Of a stretch of DNA of 64,000 bases, positions 20,554 through 29,897 are shown one piece after another. Made by a program: the position numbers and the translations under genes. Below the pieces are notes generated by a model. The model did no database searches. It saw only the letters and a list, made by a program, of their open reading frames with translations, and was not told the origin of the DNA. Source of the DNA: Emiliania huxleyi CCMP1516 (Eukaryota; Haptophyta; Isochrysidales; Noelaerhabdaceae); assembly GCF_000372725.1 (NCBI RefSeq), contig NW_005195368.1:365910-429909 (forward strand), written 5' to 3'. Numbering within the stretch: position 1 is the stretch's first letter; every line of letters starts with the position of its first letter.

Positions 20554-21060
20554 TAGCAGAGCGGAGCACGAGGAGGCTGTCTGGCCGCAGGGCGGGGCTG
20601 TAGCCGCGTTGGGAAGCGCGATCTCACGTTTTGGGAGTCGTTTAGGCGGTCCGGCGCGGGATGCAAGCCGTCGAGCGGATCGCCGAGGTGTGTGGTGGTG
20701 GGTGGGTGGGTGGGTGGGTGGGGGGGGGGCGAGAGAAGAGAGGCGGCAAGGAACGAGAGAAGGACCGGGGGGCGGACCACTCTAAACTCTACTTGTCGTG
20801 CAGGCCGCCTCCGCCAAAGAGCGCGCGCTGGCCACCCTCCTCGCAACGCTGCGGCGAGACGGCGCCACGGTGTGGTGTGGGCGACGGACACCGCCGCCCT
20901 CCCCGCACAGCACGCGTCCACGACACGCCCCCCCGCACCGCCTCCCCTCCGACAGGCGGCCGCCGAGCTGATGCAGATCCAGTCGGCGCTTGCGGCGGAG
21001 CAGGTGCGGATCTTCGAGTCGCTGCGCACGCTGCACGCCCTCCCGCCGGGGAGTGGCTAG
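17981..21060 (+). CDS. Ala-rich, coiled-coil protein with 13 exons, function unknown
   Basis: Thirteen exons join in frame: 17981-18298, 18449-18478, 18525-18611, 18667-18753, 19104-19160, 19352-19597, 19662-19736, 19804-19973, 20132-20179, 20374-20575, 20646-20687, 20804-20869, 20956-21060 (about 510 residues). It starts MQALAAADFESFFNKYEELE, has heptad-like helices (VNQRLATAHSDLYITRKKL, TLEAAVSRRQAAERQRRAM, EMQAALSLADSGADALAAAL) and ends MQIQSALAAEQVRIFESLR... LPPGSG. The middle is Ala/Pro/Gly-rich. I recognise no catalytic domain; the layout suggests a cytoskeletal, centriolar or scaffold protein. Ten of twelve introns have GC donors and two GT. Most begin with a copy of the next exon's first bases: about 24 of 26 at 19598/19662 and 12 of 12 at 19737/19804. 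The exon 8 donor (19973) and exon 10 donor (20575) are my best guesses; a GGC repeat lies in exon 10. Confidence 0.65.
18767..19000 (+). repeat. CT-rich low-complexity tract in an intron
   Basis: (CCCTCT)n, then (CTCT)n and (CTCTC CT)n fill much of the intron 18754-19103 of the 13-exon gene. Confidence 0.9.
19196..19330 (+). repeat. 11-12 bp minisatellite in an intron
   Basis: Repeated GACACGTCCGC / GACACGCGTCAAC units in the intron 19161-19351. Confidence 0.85.
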
Positions 21061-21510
21061 GCTTCCTCTTTCAGCTTGCCCCTTTTTCTCGCCGGCGCCG
21101 CACCGGCCGCCGCCCCCGCCCGCGGTCAGCCGGTCGCGCGTGCGCGCCCCGGCCCCCGCAGCCGCGCACACACTTTCAGGCGCTCACTTCTCTCACTTGT
21201 ACGGCTCTATGACTACGATATGTTGTATCGCGCGCGCCGGCCGGCGGGCGCGGGATTGTGCGATGTACAATGTTTCACTCTCTGGCCAACCCACTCTGAG
21301 TACCCGGCTTAGACGTACAACTGCCCACATGCGCTATTCGTAGTGAGGTAGAGCTCGGTCCCGCGTTTTTTTCATGCACATGCGTGCTGCGCGCAGCAGC
21401 TGGCGCGTGGCGGCTCATGCGCCGGTGCTGTTTCGGCGGCCGCGCGCAGTCATGCCCTCATTGCCGTCGAGGCGGACGGCCTGGGGGGGGTAGCGGGGAG
21501 GGTCGGTAGC
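21061..21510. other. Spacer between converging genes
   Basis: 3' flanks of the 13-exon gene and the minus-strand small ORF; no further gene seen. Confidence 0.4.
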
Positions 21511-21897
21511 TCAGCCAGGTCCGCGGGGAAGGTTGGGCGGGGAGGGAGTGCGGCGCGAGCGGGCCTGAAGCAATCGGACAGCGGCGACGACCGCCTGTGC
21601 CGAGGCCACGCCATTTTTCACCGTCGTCGCCCCCTTCTCTGCGCCGCCCTTGACAGTCTTCGCCGTGACCTCACAGCCGTGCTTGACAGCTGTCGCAGTC
21701 GCCTTTGCCGGCACCTCCACGCCGGCCGCGAGGATCTCCAAGCCGCGCGATGTCCGCCGCCGCCGTGGCGAGGAAGTTGGAGCGTCGCCGTCACGGGGCG
21801 GCGGCTGCTGCGCGGGCTCAGGGTTGTCGGGGGCGGGGGGTGAGACCACACACTCAGCCGAGGAAGGGGCGGCGGCCAACGGAGCCAACACGCTCAT
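21511..21897 (-). CDS. Small protein of unknown function
   Basis: From ATG 21897 (MSVLAPLAAAPSSAECVVSP) the frame runs 128 residues. The middle, SRGLEILAAGVEVPAKATAT then AVKHGCEVTAKTVKGGAEKG, is a run of short amphipathic units (about every 11 residues: TAVKHG, TAKTVKGG, TTVKNG), reminiscent of LEA-like or apolipoprotein-like helices that associate with membranes. No family assignment is made. The tail is Arg/Pro-rich. An upstream extension to 21963 would need a non-ATG start. Confidence 0.45.
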   Translation of the reverse strand: MSVLAPLAAAPSSAECVVSPPAPDNPEPAQQPPPRDGDAPTSSPRRRRTSRGLEILAAGVEVPAKATATAVKHGCEVTAKTVKGGAEKGATTVKNGVASAQAVVAAVRLLQARSRRTPSPPNLPRGPG

Positions 21898-22299
21898 TCG
21901 AGCCTGGCCAGTCTCGAGTGTTTGGGGTTTGCTCAATCTCGGCGCTTTGCACGGTGTGAACAAGACCAGCGTAAAGCGCCTACATATTTTCTTCGCAATA
22001 ACAAGGCTGTGAACTCCCTGTTGGTGAGGTCGCGCCCCGCCCGTCTAAGAGGTAAGCACATCGCAAAAAGAAAAAATAATCTGGATGTTGGTTGTGTAAT
22101 TCTTTGCATCATCCCACCTCGCCTGCATGCACATGTCCACTCTCTCTTCATGTCCATGTCAACATAACAAAAAACAAACGAAAATAAGAAAAGCTCTGTT
22201 TCTTTTGCAAACAACTAACCTAAAAGAAAAGCCGCCCTCGCGTGCCGGCCGCAGTCGAAGAGTCGATCGGGCTCGCCCGCTTCCCTGAACGGCACACCA
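21898..22299. other. Intergenic, probable divergent upstream region
   Basis: Locally AT-rich (22050-22240), between a minus-strand and a plus-strand gene that point away from each other. It is the likely promoter region for both; no specific motif is claimed. Confidence 0.45.
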
Positions 22300-23231
22300 A
22301 TGAGCTCGAAGCCGATTTCGCGTCCGCCGCCGCCCCCGCCGCCGCCATCCAGCGCGGCGTGCCAGCCGCCGCCGCAGGAGTGGTCTGTTCGTGCCTGCTC
22401 CATCTTTGGCATCCCAGTCTTCCTGCACTTCTCGCTGCCGCTCTTCCTCGGCTTCCTCTGCCTCACACACGCGCGACTTGGAGCGATTGGCATAATCTTT
22501 GCAGTGTGTTACGCCGCCGTTCTGTTTCTCACAGTCACGGTGCACGAGTTCGGGCACTGCCTCGCTGCGCAAAAGGTCGGCTGCCGCGCCGAGCGCGTCC
22601 TGCTCTGGCCCCTCGGTGGCCTAGCAACCTGTGTGATGCCGACCAACCCGCGCGACCGAATGATCGTGGCCGCGGCGGGGCCTGCAACACATCTGCCGAT
22701 GACGCTCTGCTGGCTCATTCTCTCTGCCACCACCGGCTACCCAATCCGCTTCTGGTCGCCCGCGGTGCCGCTGGAGGCTAGCTCTCTCTACCACTGGCTC
22801 TGCTGGGTCGGCCTCTACATCAACGTCCTCCTCTTCGTGTTCAACCTGCTCGTGCCGGCGCGGCCGCCCTGCCACACGGGCTTGCGCGCGCGGCGCCGAC
22901 TGAGCCGCCCGCACCTGCTCGCCGCACCTCGCAGGTGTTCCCTCTGGACGGCTCTCAGCTCCTGCTCAACTTCCTTCTCCTGCGCGGGGCGACGCCGGCG
23001 CGAGCCGCGCGCATCATCATCCTGGTGTCCGTCCCGATGGCTGTCCTGCTGGCTGGATGGGCGCTCGTGAACGGGAACTCGCTCGGATGCTTCCTCGTCC
23101 TGTGGCTATGCATGCAGACGTGGCGGCTGCACCAGGCGGCCGCCGCCGGCAGGCTCGAGACGCACCCACTCTTCGTCGACGTTGCGCCGCGGGGAGGCCC
23201 TGGGATGAGCGGGCAGGCTCAGGCGGTGTGA
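22300..23231 (+). CDS. Site-2 protease (M50 family) intramembrane metalloprotease
   Basis: Exons 22300-22857 and 22935-23231 give 284 residues. The zinc motif HEFGH is at residues 82-86, inside a hydrophobic segment (CYAAVLFLTVTVHEFGHC). The second conserved motif, PLDGSQ, follows the splice at about residue 189, and NLLVP precedes it, as in the SpoIVFB/S2P type. At least five hydrophobic segments are present. The N-terminus is Pro-rich, then has the family start WSVRACSIFGIPVFLHFS. Site-2 proteases cut transmembrane helices to release regulators; in algae many act in plastids. The intron 22858-22934 is GC-AG, phase 0, and removes a stretch without membrane character. The exon 2 frame overlaps the intron's open frame, so splicing is needed to restore PLDG. 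Strong family assignment; target unknown. Confidence 0.88.
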
Positions 23232-23262
23232 TTTCCCTCCTCGATCCCAGATTATCTGACAA

Positions 23263-23362
23263 NNNNNNNNNNNNNNNNNNNNNNNNNNNNNNNNNNNNNN
23301 NNNNNNNNNNNNNNNNNNNNNNNNNNNNNNNNNNNNNNNNNNNNNNNNNNNNNNNNNNNNNN
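23263..23362. other. Assembly gap (100 N)
   Basis: Exactly 100 undetermined bases; probably a placeholder of unknown true length just downstream of the S2P gene. Confidence 0.99.
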
Positions 23363-23504
23363 CGCGTATCGGGTATGGCGCAAGCGAACCCCCGCGTAGA
23401 GAGCCGCGTATAAGGTGTATGTTTACCGTCATGGGGACTAGTAAGTAGTATGGGGATCGCGGCACAACTGGAACTGCCACAAGCTGTCTGAGGCGGTGGT
23501 ATAC

Positions 23505-25380
23505 AGGCGAACAGGTGAGACGTCTCTGTCTCACGGGTGTTTCGTCCCTGTCTCAACGCTGTGCCACAAATGCGTCTCAGTAATGTCTCACGGACTCTCA
23601 CCGATCTCTGCGTTGTCTCAGCCTGGTCACAGCAACAGTCTCACTTTGTCTCAAGGATGTCACACACACGGCACAGTCACCTTCAGAGACGTGTTTGAGA
23701 CACCAGTGAGACAAATGTTCACCTCTGCGGTGTGACACTGTCGTCTCTACTACGTCTCGTCATTTCATCTCAGAGCGTCTCACACTCGTCTCACGGTGAA
23801 CAAGCGGCAATCCTCGTCTCACTCGGTCTCACAACGGAATAGTTGCTGCGCCAAGGAGCGCGACTCGTCTCACTTGCTTCTGAGACTGTGCTGAGCCACG
23901 GCGTGATGAGACACGGCGCAGAACGGGTGTGAGACGCCACAAGCCGCTGCCGTTGTCAGATACCACATCTTACCATGCCATGAGCCAACCTGAGACGCAA
24001 TCGTGAGACATTGGCGGGAGAGTCGAGACTATAGGCTGCGTCGTCTTTGCTAGCCAGTTGTAGCGCGGTCGGCAGAGGGGTGAGGGCGGCGACAGCATGG
24101 GTCGTGGCGGCGAGCCGGCGAGGTGGGTGCTCGTGTGGGGAGGGCAGCGGTGGCGTTGGCACAGGCGGCGCCGGCGGCGGTGTCGGCGGCGGCGTGGCGC
24201 GTGGGCGGTGGCGTGGGACCGGTTGTGGGCAACGGTGGCGAGGGTGGCGGCGGTGCCTAATCAAGGGCGCCGGCGGTATGTGGGCCAGGTGTGGCAACGG
24301 CAAGGGCGGTGGCGGTGAGTGGGGCGGCGGCGTGGGTAACGCCCGGCGACGGCTGTAAGGGCTGAGGGGGCGGCGGCGTGGGCAACGACGTGGCGAGGGA
24401 AGCAGCGTGGCGCAATGGGGTGGGCGAGGGCGGCGAGGGCGGCAGTGGCGGCGGCGGCGGCGGGGGCGGCGGCGGGGGCGGCGGCAGATGCAACGGCGCG
24501 GGCGGCGGCGTGGATGACGGCGCCGCCGCCGCCGGCGCGTGGGCGGTGGCGTGGGCGGCGGCGTGAAGAACGCGACGAACAGAGGGCGAGAGCGTAGTGC
24601 TGGGCACTAGCCCAAACCGCCCTGCCCACGAGAGCAACCGGCTACGCGCCGTTTGGGCCAGGGAGCGCGATATGAGCGCGATTAGTTGGGATCGTCCGAC
24701 ACGCCTCACCTCGGAGCGGTCGGTGCAAAGTACTCAGATCAAACCGAGGGCGTAGCCGCGACGAACAGAGGGCGAGAGCGTAGTGCTGGGCACTAACCCA
24801 CTAACCCGAACCGCCCTGCCCGCGAGAGCAACCGGCTACGCCCGCCGTTTGCGTCTGAGAGCGCGATAGAGCAACCGGCGGCTACGCGCCGTTTGAGCCA
24901 GAGAGCGCGATTATGCTTGGGGTTCGTCTACACTCACCGAGACCCGCCACAGGCCGCACCTCAGAAACAGCCTGAGTTGAGTCTCCCCAATCGCCACTGT
25001 CTCACAATTACGTCTCAGGTTGGCTCAGCATGGTCTCTACGGACCTGAGACGACTCAGTCAAGCAGCGGCTTGTGGCGTCGCAAACCCCGCCCTGCGCCA
25101 CGTCTCATTGTGGCTCAGCACTGTCTCAGACGGAAGTGAGACGACTCACTTCGCTCAGGAATTGTGACGTCTCAGCCCAGCCGTGAGACTGAGTGATACG
25201 CGGCCGAAAGAGACGAATGTGAGACGCATCTGAGACGCATCTGAGATGCACCGGCGACACTGACACTCAGCACTGTGACAGCAGAGAGACGCTTGGAGAG
25301 ACGCAGAGAGACGGAAAAAATCATGCAAGTGAGACAGGGACGAAACACCCGTGAGACAGAGACGTCTCACCAAAATTTCC
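23505..25380. mobile_element. Non-autonomous DNA transposon with 42-bp inverted ends, MULE-like
   Basis: A 42-bp segment beginning GGTGAGACGTCTCTGTCTCA at 23514-23555 recurs as an exact reverse complement at 25330-25371. The 9-bp sequence GTGGTATAC stands just outside on both sides (23496-23504 and 25381-25389), consistent with a target duplication of the size made by Mutator-like transposases. The ends then extend a few bases beyond the perfect repeat, with weak symmetry. Inside, GTCTCA/TGAGAC hexamers occur dozens of times, concentrated in the outer 500 bp at each side. The GC-rich centre holds duplicated segments (around 24577-24680 and 24761-24920). No transposase frame is visible, so it would depend on a transposase supplied elsewhere. 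The 9-bp match could be chance but is well placed. Confidence 0.72.
24420..24565 (+). repeat. GGC-rich low-complexity tract inside the transposon
   Basis: (GGC)n/(GGCGGG)n sequence producing Gly/Ala-rich false frames. Confidence 0.9.
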
Positions 25381-25389
25381 GTGGTATAC

Positions 25390-25751
25390 CGTGTAGCAGG
25401 CGCTGCCGCGTGCGTGTGTTGTGGTACTGTTAGGATACACGCATGCACATGCACATGACAAGAATGTCACATAACATATGACATCCACATGCACAACATG
25501 TCCCAGTGTCCATGTGCTGCTTTTGTGAGTGATGCGTCCCCCCGCACACGTCCCCGCCCGCCCTCGCCGTCAGCACAAGCAGCAGCGCCAGCAGCTCGAG
25601 CTCGACGGAGCCGCGCGGTAGTGTACGTCCCGTCGTGCGTCCTCACGCACTCCACTCTTCTCCCTCGCTCGCCACCGCGTGCAGCAGCACGAGGCGCGCA
25701 AACTCAAAGACAGTGCCGTGAGCGTGAGGGCGCGAACCAACTGCAACTCCC
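25390..25751. other. Spacer after the transposon
   Basis: Contains CACATGCACATG-type direct repeats near 25440-25500. No gene supported; 3' flank of the ankyrin gene. Confidence 0.4.
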
Positions 25752-27416
25752 CTACTCCGTCTCGCGAGCGATCGCGAAGCCCAAGACGCAGTGGCCAAAG
25801 TCGAGCGCCGCGATGCCGTTCGTGGATCCTGCCGAGTCGAGGTGGTACCGCTCGTGGATCTCGTAGAGCGAGAGGACGAGGAGCGCCGCCCGCGCGCGCG
25901 CCGCCGCGGGGAAGAGGGAGTGGCTTGCCGGCGACCACGGCGCCGCCGCCCGCCGGATCAGCGCCGCCGCCTCGCCCTCGCCGCCCGCGGCGCGCCGCAG
26001 CGGCGTCGGCTCGCCCTCGTGCAGGCTTGCGCCGCTGCGCAGGAGGGAGGTGGCGCGGGCGGCGGTGAGGGTCTCAAGGTGCGCGAGCGGCGTCCAGCCG
26101 CGGCTGGCGACCAGCCAAGCGGCGAGGTCGGCGTGGCCGCGGCGGGTTGCAGCCTCCTCGGGCGTGCCAAAGGGCGTTGCGGCGCGGGAGGCGCCATAGG
26201 AGGAGAGGAGCTTGGCGACCTCGAGGTGGCCCTGGTGACACGCGATGCGCAGCGGCGTGGCACCATTCTGCTTGGCTTGGTCGACCGCTGCGCCGGCCTC
26301 GAGAAGCAGCCGGGCGATGTCGAGGTGGCCCTTCTTGCACGAGGCATACAGCGGCGTGGCGCCATCCTTGGCTTGGTTGACCGCCGCGCCAGCTTCGAGA
26401 AGCAGCCGGGCGATCTCGAGGCGGCCCTTCCGGCACGCCATGTACAGCGGCGTGGCGCCGTCATCTTTGGCTCGGTTCATCGCCGCGCCAGCCTCGAGGA
26501 GCAGCCGGGCGATCTCGAGATGGCCCTTATCGCACGCAACGTACAGCGGCGAGAAGCCTCCGTCAGCAGCTTGGTTGACCGCCGCGCTGGCCTCGAGGAG
26601 CAGCCGGGCGATCTCGAGGTGGCCCTTCCGGCACGCGACAAATAGCGGAGTGGCGCCGTTCTCCCTGGCTTGGTTGACCGCCGCGCTGGCCTCGAGGAGC
26701 AGCCGGGCGATCTCGAGGTGGCCCCTCTCGCACGCAACGTACAGCGGCGAGAAGCCGCCAACCTCCGCTTGGTTGACTGCCGCGCTGGCCTCTAGGAGCA
26801 GCCGGGAGACCTCGAGGTGGCCCTTGTAGCACGCGATGAACAGCGGCGTGGCGCCGTCATCCTTGGCTTGGTTGACCGCCGCGCCGGCCTCAAGGAGCAG
26901 CCGGGCGATCTCGAGGTGGCCTTCCCGGCACGCCCTGCACAGCGGCGTGACGCCGTACTCCATGGCTTGGTTGAGCGCCGCGCCGGCCTCGAGAAGCAGC
27001 CGAGCGACGTCGAGGTGGCCCTTCTCGCACGCAACGTCCAGCTCGCCAACCGCCGCATGGTTGACTGCCGCGCTGGCCTCATGGAGCAGCCGCACGCACT
27101 CGAGGTGGCCCTCCTGGCACGCGATGAACATCGCGGTGGCGCCGCCGCCAGTCGTCGCCCCGACGCTCGCGCCGCCTTCGAGCAGCAGCCGCACCGCCTC
27201 GGCCTGCCCGTGACGCGCGGCCCAGGTCAGCAGCGTGTCCTGCTTCAAAGTGTCGAGCCGCGCGTCGAGCTGGGCCGCGAGCGACGTGCCGCGCGTCCGC
27301 CGCCCAGAGAGGACGGCGCGCAGCCAGGCCAGGTCGCCCCGAGCCAGGTCGGCGAGTCGGGTTGGGCTCACCCCGCAGCAAGGTGAAATTGCCCTTGGCG
27401 AGGTGGCGCCGCTCAT
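25752..27416 (-). CDS. Ankyrin-repeat protein, about 11 repeats
   Basis: One exon, 554 residues from ATG 27416 (MSGATSPRAISPCCGVSPTR). An upstream in-frame GTG at 27548 is an unlikely start. From about residue 60 a continuous ankyrin array runs to about residue 430, with the consensus GATPLFIACYKGHLEVSRLL then LEASAAVNQA. Neighbouring repeats are almost identical in DNA, including alternating GGFSPLYVAC and GATPLFVAC types, so the array has recently expanded in two-repeat steps. One repeat is short by a residue pair. The tail (EIHERYHLDSAGSTNGIAAL then DFGHCVLGF) is not ankyrin and may be a family-specific end. Ankyrin repeats bind proteins; large expansions are typical of haptophytes. No function can be assigned. 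Confidence 0.88.
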   Translation of the reverse strand: MSGATSPRAISPCCGVSPTRLADLARGDLAWLRAVLSGRRTRGTSLAAQLDARLDTLKQDTLLTWAARHGQAEAVRLLLEGGASVGATTGGGATAMFIACQEGHLECVRLLHEASAAVNHAAVGELDVACEKGHLDVARLLLEAGAALNQAMEYGVTPLCRACREGHLEIARLLLEAGAAVNQAKDDGATPLFIACYKGHLEVSRLLLEASAAVNQAEVGGFSPLYVACERGHLEIARLLLEASAAVNQARENGATPLFVACRKGHLEIARLLLEASAAVNQAADGGFSPLYVACDKGHLEIARLLLEAGAAMNRAKDDGATPLYMACRKGRLEIARLLLEAGAAVNQAKDGATPLYASCKKGHLDIARLLLEAGAAVDQAKQNGATPLRIACHQGHLEVAKLLSSYGASRAATPFGTPEEAATRRGHADLAAWLVASRGWTPLAHLETLTAARATSLLRSGASLHEGEPTPLRRAAGGEGEAAALIRRAAAPWSPASHSLFPAAARARAALLVLSLYEIHERYHLDSAGSTNGIAALDFGHCVLGFAIARETE

Positions 27417-27714
27417 GCCGCCAGAAGAGAAGAATTCTGTCGCGCTCTGCGCGAGCGCGGGTGGCCCCCTCCCCGCCCTTGGCGCTTGGGCTTGGCCGCC
27501 GGGCGGACGACCGGACCGCGGCTTGGCGCGGCGAGCGAGGCCGACCACGGGGATGGGGGCCGGTGGTGATGGATAGCGTTCGTGTTGTTGGGCTCATGAA
27601 CGGGAGGGCGGCACCCCCCGGTGGCGCTCCGGCCGGTGTGCGCTTGGGCACGTGCAGTTGGATTCGGGTACTTTGCTGGTATGGTATCTGTAAATAAGTG
27701 GAGTATTTACTTTC

Positions 27715-27785
27715 ACACCCCTTGGGGTGTTCACGACCACTTGCGGTCATTACGCACTTGTGCGTTCACGCCCCTTGCGGCGATC
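27715..27785. repeat. Four short palindromes each centred on CTTG
   Basis: ACACCC-CTTG-GGGTGT, GACCA-CTTG-CGGTC, ACGCA-CTTG-TGCGT and ACGCCC-CTTG-CGGCG follow one another at about 17-18 bp intervals. Stems are 4-6 bp; two are perfect. Confidence 0.7.
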
Positions 27786-28029
27786 GTTTCACAGTCTCAT
27801 CAACCGTTCAAGGAAACTAAAATACGCCAACCCCCCCTCTCAAGGAACTCCGGACGACGCCAGCCCTCTTGTGGCTTCGACGCACACGCTACTTCAGCCA
27901 CAGAGTCTAGGACAGGTCCATTAACCCCTAAACGGCTACCGAAACGGGGTGCCCGGAAGGGCGATATCACGGCGGCCTAACTGTGCCTCCGTGCGCTCGC
28001 CACATACCCCCTGCTGCCCGAGGGTCGTG

Positions 28030-28581
28030 TTAGCACTTTATTGGGCACATACAGAGGCGGTGGGAAGCCACCACGTTCCCTTCAAATTTCCCGCCACCGA
28101 GCTCCGGAGCGCGCTCTGCACGAGCTCCTGGGACGCGGTTTCGTCTTTCGATCCCAGACGGTCGTCGCACGTCGGCGCCCCAGTGAGGTCCGCCGTCATA
28201 GGTGTAGCACGCTACTAGACACACTGCCTCCAAGTTGAGCGGTGGAAAATTGTGACGAAGCCACGCACCGAGGCGCCGGCGTCCCTCTGGCAATCTGCCA
28301 CCGACAGCAACACGCCTTTGATCACCGGCTGCTTGCGCTCCGCATACTCTCCAGAAGCTGTTGGTTGTGTGGCTGGTGATACTTCTATCAGCCTTCCTCA
28401 TGCACAATGTTGCCGTTGAGCTACGAGGCTGCAACCCGTCGTCATTTGAGTTTGCTGCCAGCCACACACAGCGCGTTCCTGCTGCACGAATGGTTGGACA
28501 GGTGTGAACAACACCTCGTGGGGGCGGCACCGCAGGCGTCCATTGAGGGGTCCAGGTGATAGCCCTGGGCGGACAATCCAT
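28030..28581 (-). CDS. Doubtful open frame
   Basis: 183 codons from a true ATG (MDCPPRAITWTPQWTPAVPP). No motif, no clear codon bias, overlapping frames on the same strand. It could be a chance frame or part of an old repeat. Confidence 0.2.
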   Translation of the reverse strand: MDCPPRAITWTPQWTPAVPPPRGVVHTCPTIRAAGTRCVWLAANSNDDGLQPRSSTATLCMRKADRSITSHTTNSFWRVCGAQAAGDQRRVAVGGRLPEGRRRLGAWLRHNFPPLNLEAVCLVACYTYDGGPHWGADVRRPSGIERRNRVPGARAERAPELGGGKFEGNVVASHRLCMCPIKC

Positions 28582-29224
28582 ACGCCTAGTTGGACTTCAG
28601 ATCGCCCGATCGCGTCCCGGTGAACTGACGTCGGATTTGTGACGCCGCCGCACCGCGCCGCGGCCGGGGGCCCTCCGGAGGCTGAGGATGGCCGTGGCGG
28701 ACCGAGACGAGCTCTGGGAGGTAAAGTGTCAGTGTATATATTGTAGAGGCTGACCACGTGCACAATATCTCTCACTCTAGCTAAGCCAGGGGAGGCTATT
28801 CTGGGCGTCCACACGGCTTGCACTGGTGACCCTCGCGACAAAGCGAGCGCGTCCGGCAGAGCGACTGAAGAATCGAGGACAGAGTCACAAATCCCGCTTG
28901 TTGTGCATGTTTTGAGGTCGGACAGTGCTGATGTCTTCTCCACGCAGCAGCCGACGCCACCAGGCCTCGGTAGCTGAGCAGCAGGAGCCTCCTCGCTGCT
29001 GGCAGAGTTGCGCCTCTGTTTGCCGCCGCTAAGAGATCGTTGTTGCGGGAATCCAGGGAATCTAAAGGAATCTAGAATCTGTGGGTCCGAGATTCGATCT
29101 GGGACCTGAGCCGCTCGGGACCAGCTGCACATGACTCGGGGCCACTGCCATGTCGCAGACGACTGCTGGATCGGCCGTCGCTGCGACCAGCCGCATCAGC
29201 TTTCTCTTTCACAGAATTGGCGAA

Positions 29225-29470
29225 GTTCCCATATGGGAACCACAGCCGTTTAGGGGTTTTAAGACTTTTCAGTCGTGGGGGTGGCTTTTGTTATTCCTTT
29301 CCGGTTTTATCATGACCGACCACAACCACGTCCGCCGTGGTTGCCACTACCACGTCCGCCGTGGTTACGTTCGACTCTATGAGTCGTGGTTCGACTCTAT
29401 GAGTCGCTGGTTCGATCATGAGTTGCCACAACCACGCCCGACGTGGTTATGGTTGCCACGCCCGTTCCCC
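29225..29470. repeat. Cluster of palindromes and short direct repeats
   Basis: Includes the perfect 16-bp palindrome GTTCCCATATGGGAAC (29225-29240), repeated CCACGTCCGCCGTGG hairpins (about 29326-29341 and 29350-29364), two GACTCTATGAGTC hairpins, and a related CCACGCCCGACGTGG. Confidence 0.75.
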
Positions 29471-29897
29471 CCTGGTTCGTCAAGCGCCCGCCGTTCAAGT
29501 TCGGCGATTCACATTCATGGGGGAGCGGGAGGTGATTACCCCGTGTGTGGGTGTGAACAGGAATATGCCACCCTGAGAACGAGCAGGCGATCATTCTTTC
29601 TTTCTCTTTTTTCACGGAGGAGAGAGAGTGTGTGAAGATAGCGAGGTGGCATGGAGGTCGAGAGACTGGCAGACTGCGAAGAGTAGGAAGAGGCAAGACG
29701 TCGAAGGCAGACGCCCAAGGGTAGGCGCCGACACTTTCTTTTGTTTTGCTCATACAGGAAACCAGTTGCTGCAGACTAGCGCGCAGCGCTTTGTGATAAT
29801 AGCTCTGAAGGTCCGTGAAAGCGCCCGCCGCTGAACCGCCCGCCGCTGTCACGAAGTTGGCTTGCGCCGCTCGCGGTTACGGCCGCAGCTCCGCTCG

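Larger units (their letters stand above)
27417..29897. other. Gene-poor interval with hairpin clusters
   Basis: 2.5 kb between the ankyrin gene and the TIR receptor. GC is lower than in the flanks. It holds two clusters of short palindromes (27715-27785 and 29225-29470) and one doubtful open frame (28030-28581). Upstream exons of the receptor gene, including a signal peptide, may lie in its right part but I could not place them. Confidence 0.5.

Noticed and set aside
23263-23362. Frames running through the N gap
   Set aside because: Undetermined bases; nothing can be inferred.
24047-24709. Gly/Ala-rich or Pro-rich frames within the transposon
   Set aside because: GGC repeat artefacts; no transposase motif (no DDE-type pattern found).
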